Source: Piscirickettsiaceae bacterium (lineage in GTDB: Bacteria > Pseudomonadota > Gammaproteobacteria > Nitrosococcales > Methylophagaceae). Taken from it: a stretch of DNA of 17,967 nucleotides. How positions within the stretch are numbered: the stretch's first letter is position 1; each line of letters begins with the position of its first letter. Below the pieces are notes generated by a model that did no database searches, had not been told where the DNA came from, and was given only the letters and a program-made list of their open reading frames with translations. Made by a program: the position numbers and the translations under genes. Shown here piece after piece: positions 16,705 through 17,967 of the stretch. The stretch spans positions 1-17,967 of the forward strand of contig JAUXFA010000001.1 of assembly GCA_030620285.1 (NCBI GenBank). The letters run 5' to 3'.

Positions 16705-17276
16705 AAAAAATTATACTGTTAGTCTGTTGCCTATTTCCGATGGCTTCCCATGCAGAGTGGCGACTAGAAACATTTACTCACGCCTCAACACAAACTCAAA
16801 GTCAGTCCGCTATGGTCCGAAATGAAGCCGGCTATGAATTAGCTATTTTCAAATCTGAACAAGGCGAAGTTTGGATGGATTTTAGCCTATCTGATCATGG
16901 CTTTGACGAATTGTCACAAACGCAGTTACCCACCTTTCAAATTGATGACCAAAAACCTGTACAAATGATCCGTGGCTTTGTTGCCCTTATCGTTCCTGAA
17001 GAGGAAGGCATTAATGCCATTGTCGTTCATGACGATGAGAGTATCAGTACTGAGAAAGACTTCAGTGTGAACCATATTGTAGCCGAAAGGTTGCCAGAAC
17101 GAGTGATATGCCCTATTTGGCAAGGAAAAGATCGTCCCCATCTGAGTACAATTGAGGCACTCATTTCTGGTGATAACATCCACTTTGATTTTGTATTGCT
17201 TGATGGTTCTAAAGGGCAAACTGATTTTACCTTACTCGGTGCAAAGCAGGCGATAGAAAGCGCTATTTATAAGTAA
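16701..17276 (+). CDS. Secreted protein of unknown function coupled to the ABC exporter
   Basis: A 191-residue protein that I do not recognise with certainty. The ATG at 16701 overlaps the exporter stop (ATGA) and has AAGGA upstream, so co-translation is likely; an upstream in-frame start at 16671 would lie inside the exporter gene and hide the signal peptide. Residues 1-18 form a Sec signal peptide (lysines, hydrophobic core, cleavage after SHA). The mature part is acidic with alternating polar and hydrophobic stretches suggesting a beta-rich fold, and has one cysteine (in VICPIWQG). Its C-terminal VLLDGSKGQTDFTLLGAKQA faintly recalls IalB-type secreted proteins, but this is too weak to name it. 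Predicted periplasmic. The genetic link to an Atm1-type exporter is the only functional hint. Confidence 0.8.
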   Translation: MKKIILLVCCLFPMASHAEWRLETFTHASTQTQSQSAMVRNEAGYELAIFKSEQGEVWMDFSLSDHGFDELSQTQLPTFQIDDQKPVQMIRGFVALIVPEEEGINAIVVHDDESISTEKDFSVNHIVAERLPERVICPIWQGKDRPHLSTIEALISGDNIHFDFVLLDGSKGQTDFTLLGAKQAIESAIYK

Positions 17277-17473
17277 TCTAACACTCTCCGGGCGCACTGT
17301 TATTGGACGTACGCCTCATTTCGAGGTAATATCCATATGTCGTATACGGACATAGCCGTTATCCGAAAAAGCACAAAGATGCATTTCAATCTGTTCAGGT
17401 TCAGTTCAGCTTCATTGTGGCAAGCTACAACTGCACTAAGGCAAATAACTAAATAATATAAAGAGGAAATATC
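17277..17473. other. Non-coding gap upstream of pseudoazurin
   Basis: 197 bases with no credible gene. It contains a small hairpin-like CCTC/GAGG pair (about 17313-17325), a dyad at 17336-17354, three copies of TTCAG (17394-17398, 17400-17404, 17405-17409) and, at its end, the strong ribosome site AGAGGA (17462-17467). I could not find a convincing sigma-70 or sigma-54 promoter, nor a clear rho-independent terminator for the preceding gene pair, yet the gap most likely holds the pseudoazurin promoter. Confidence 0.5.
17336..17354. promoter_or_regulatory. Dyad symmetry, possible operator for pseudoazurin
   Basis: Perfect 6-base arms TATGTC (17336-17341) and GACATA (17349-17354) flank GTATACG, which itself contains the palindrome GTATAC. 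The whole is a 19-base dyad about 120 bases before the pseudoazurin ATG. The form is like a dimeric regulator site, but no regulator gene is in the window and chance is possible. Confidence 0.3.
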
Positions 17474-17920
17474 ATGAAGTATGGCAAATCACTTATAGGT
17501 GCACTCGTTGGTGCATCAGTTTTATTATCGACATCGGTTATGGCTGAAAATCACGTAGTAAACGCTGAAGTTACTGCATTTAACCCTCTAGTTCTTAAAG
17601 TAGCTCCAGGTGATACAGTTTCTTGGGAAAACATGAATGGACATATTGTTAATACTATTTTTACTAATAAAGACCAAAGCAAAACTGAATACATCCCTGA
17701 AGGTGCAAAAGGTTTCACATCAGCAATGGGTGAAAACTTCACAACTGAACCACTGACTGTTGGAGGCGTATACCTATACAAATGTGACCCACATTGGGGT
17801 GCTGGTATGGGCGGTTCTATTATTGTTGGTGAACCAACTAACTTAGAAGCTATCGCTGCAACCAAGCCAAAAGGCGCACTAAAACGTTTGGTTAAAAAGA
17901 CTCAAAAAGCAGTAAAATAA
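17474..17920 (+). CDS. Pseudoazurin (periplasmic type 1 copper protein)
   Basis: A blue copper electron carrier of the cupredoxin fold. The 148-residue precursor has a signal peptide (residues 1-24, cleavage after VMA), leaving about 124 residues, the usual pseudoazurin size and larger than amicyanin. All four copper ligands are present: H57 (NGHIVNT), and C104, H107 and M112 in CDPHWGAGM, with the spacing C+3 and C+8 of known pseudoazurins. The C-terminal helix region (LEAIAATKPKGALKRLVKKTQKAVK in parts, 124-148) is notably Lys-rich. A strong AGAGGA precedes the ATG by six bases. Pseudoazurins donate electrons to copper nitrite or nitrous oxide reductases, and occur in methylotrophs; the partner here is not visible. 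The change in upstream spacing suggests its own transcript. Confidence 0.93.
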   Translation: MKYGKSLIGALVGASVLLSTSVMAENHVVNAEVTAFNPLVLKVAPGDTVSWENMNGHIVNTIFTNKDQSKTEYIPEGAKGFTSAMGENFTTEPLTVGGVYLYKCDPHWGAGMGGSIIVGEPTNLEAIAATKPKGALKRLVKKTQKAVK

Positions 17921-17967
17921 TTTCCAGTAATTATTGTTACACCTCAGAAAAAGCCCGCTTAAATCTA

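Noticed and set aside
17417..17436. Sigma-54-like TGGCA...TGCA ahead of pseudoazurin
   Set aside because: The GG and GC elements are separated by 12 bases rather than the required 10, so it does not fit the consensus.
17454..17459. TAATAT as a -10 box for pseudoazurin
   Set aside because: It lies only 14 bases before the ATG and would leave almost no leader for the ribosome site.

Overview
The window looks like chromosomal DNA of a gammaproteobacterium, moderately AT-rich and almost fully coding. The evidence is conserved gammaproteobacterial neighbourhoods: lptM-lysA-dapF-DUF484-xerC, pilB-pilC-pilD-coaE-zapD-yacG, and a DUF502/FmdB/aspS cluster. A periplasmic pseudoazurin at the right edge and a Pseudomonas-like, apparently non-discriminating AspRS fit a methylotroph-type lineage such as Methylophaga. 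That genus guess is an inference from gene content, not a demonstrated identity.

Layout: (1) 1-4683, minus strand. Reading leftwards: a very short LptM-like lipoprotein, lysA, dapF, a DUF484 protein and xerC, tightly packed with overlapping ends. After a 71-bp gap comes a REC-GGDEF response regulator cut by the window edge. (2) 4844-10324, plus strand. Type IV pilus assembly genes pilB, pilC and pilD, then coaE (last step of CoA synthesis), zapD (FtsZ ring) and yacG (gyrase inhibitor). (3) 10335-14821, minus strand. Reading leftwards: FmdB-type zinc ribbon protein, DUF502 membrane protein, aspS, a zf-CHCC protein, a MutT Nudix hydrolase and nadA. (4) 14947-17920, plus strand. An Atm1-type ABC exporter overlapping a small secreted protein of unknown function, then, after a 197-bp non-coding gap, a pseudoazurin.

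Functional links: LysA and DapF are consecutive steps at the end of the DAP/lysine route. PilB, PilC and PilD are the extension ATPase, platform protein and prepilin peptidase of one machine, although no pilin gene is present here. The exporter and secreted protein share an ATGA stop/start overlap and are probably co-translated. There is no gene-free stretch longer than 300 bases, and I see no rRNA, tRNA, CRISPR array, insertion sequence or phage gene.

Most of the window is ordinary housekeeping DNA. The points worth a second look are the AspRS specificity residues (predicting tRNA-dependent Asn formation), mutT displaced from yacG across an orientation switch, the uncharacterised secreted partner of the Atm1-type exporter, an operator-like dyad at the diguanylate cyclase promoter, and the unusual start codons of the pil genes. 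I did not find a convincing new multi-gene system.
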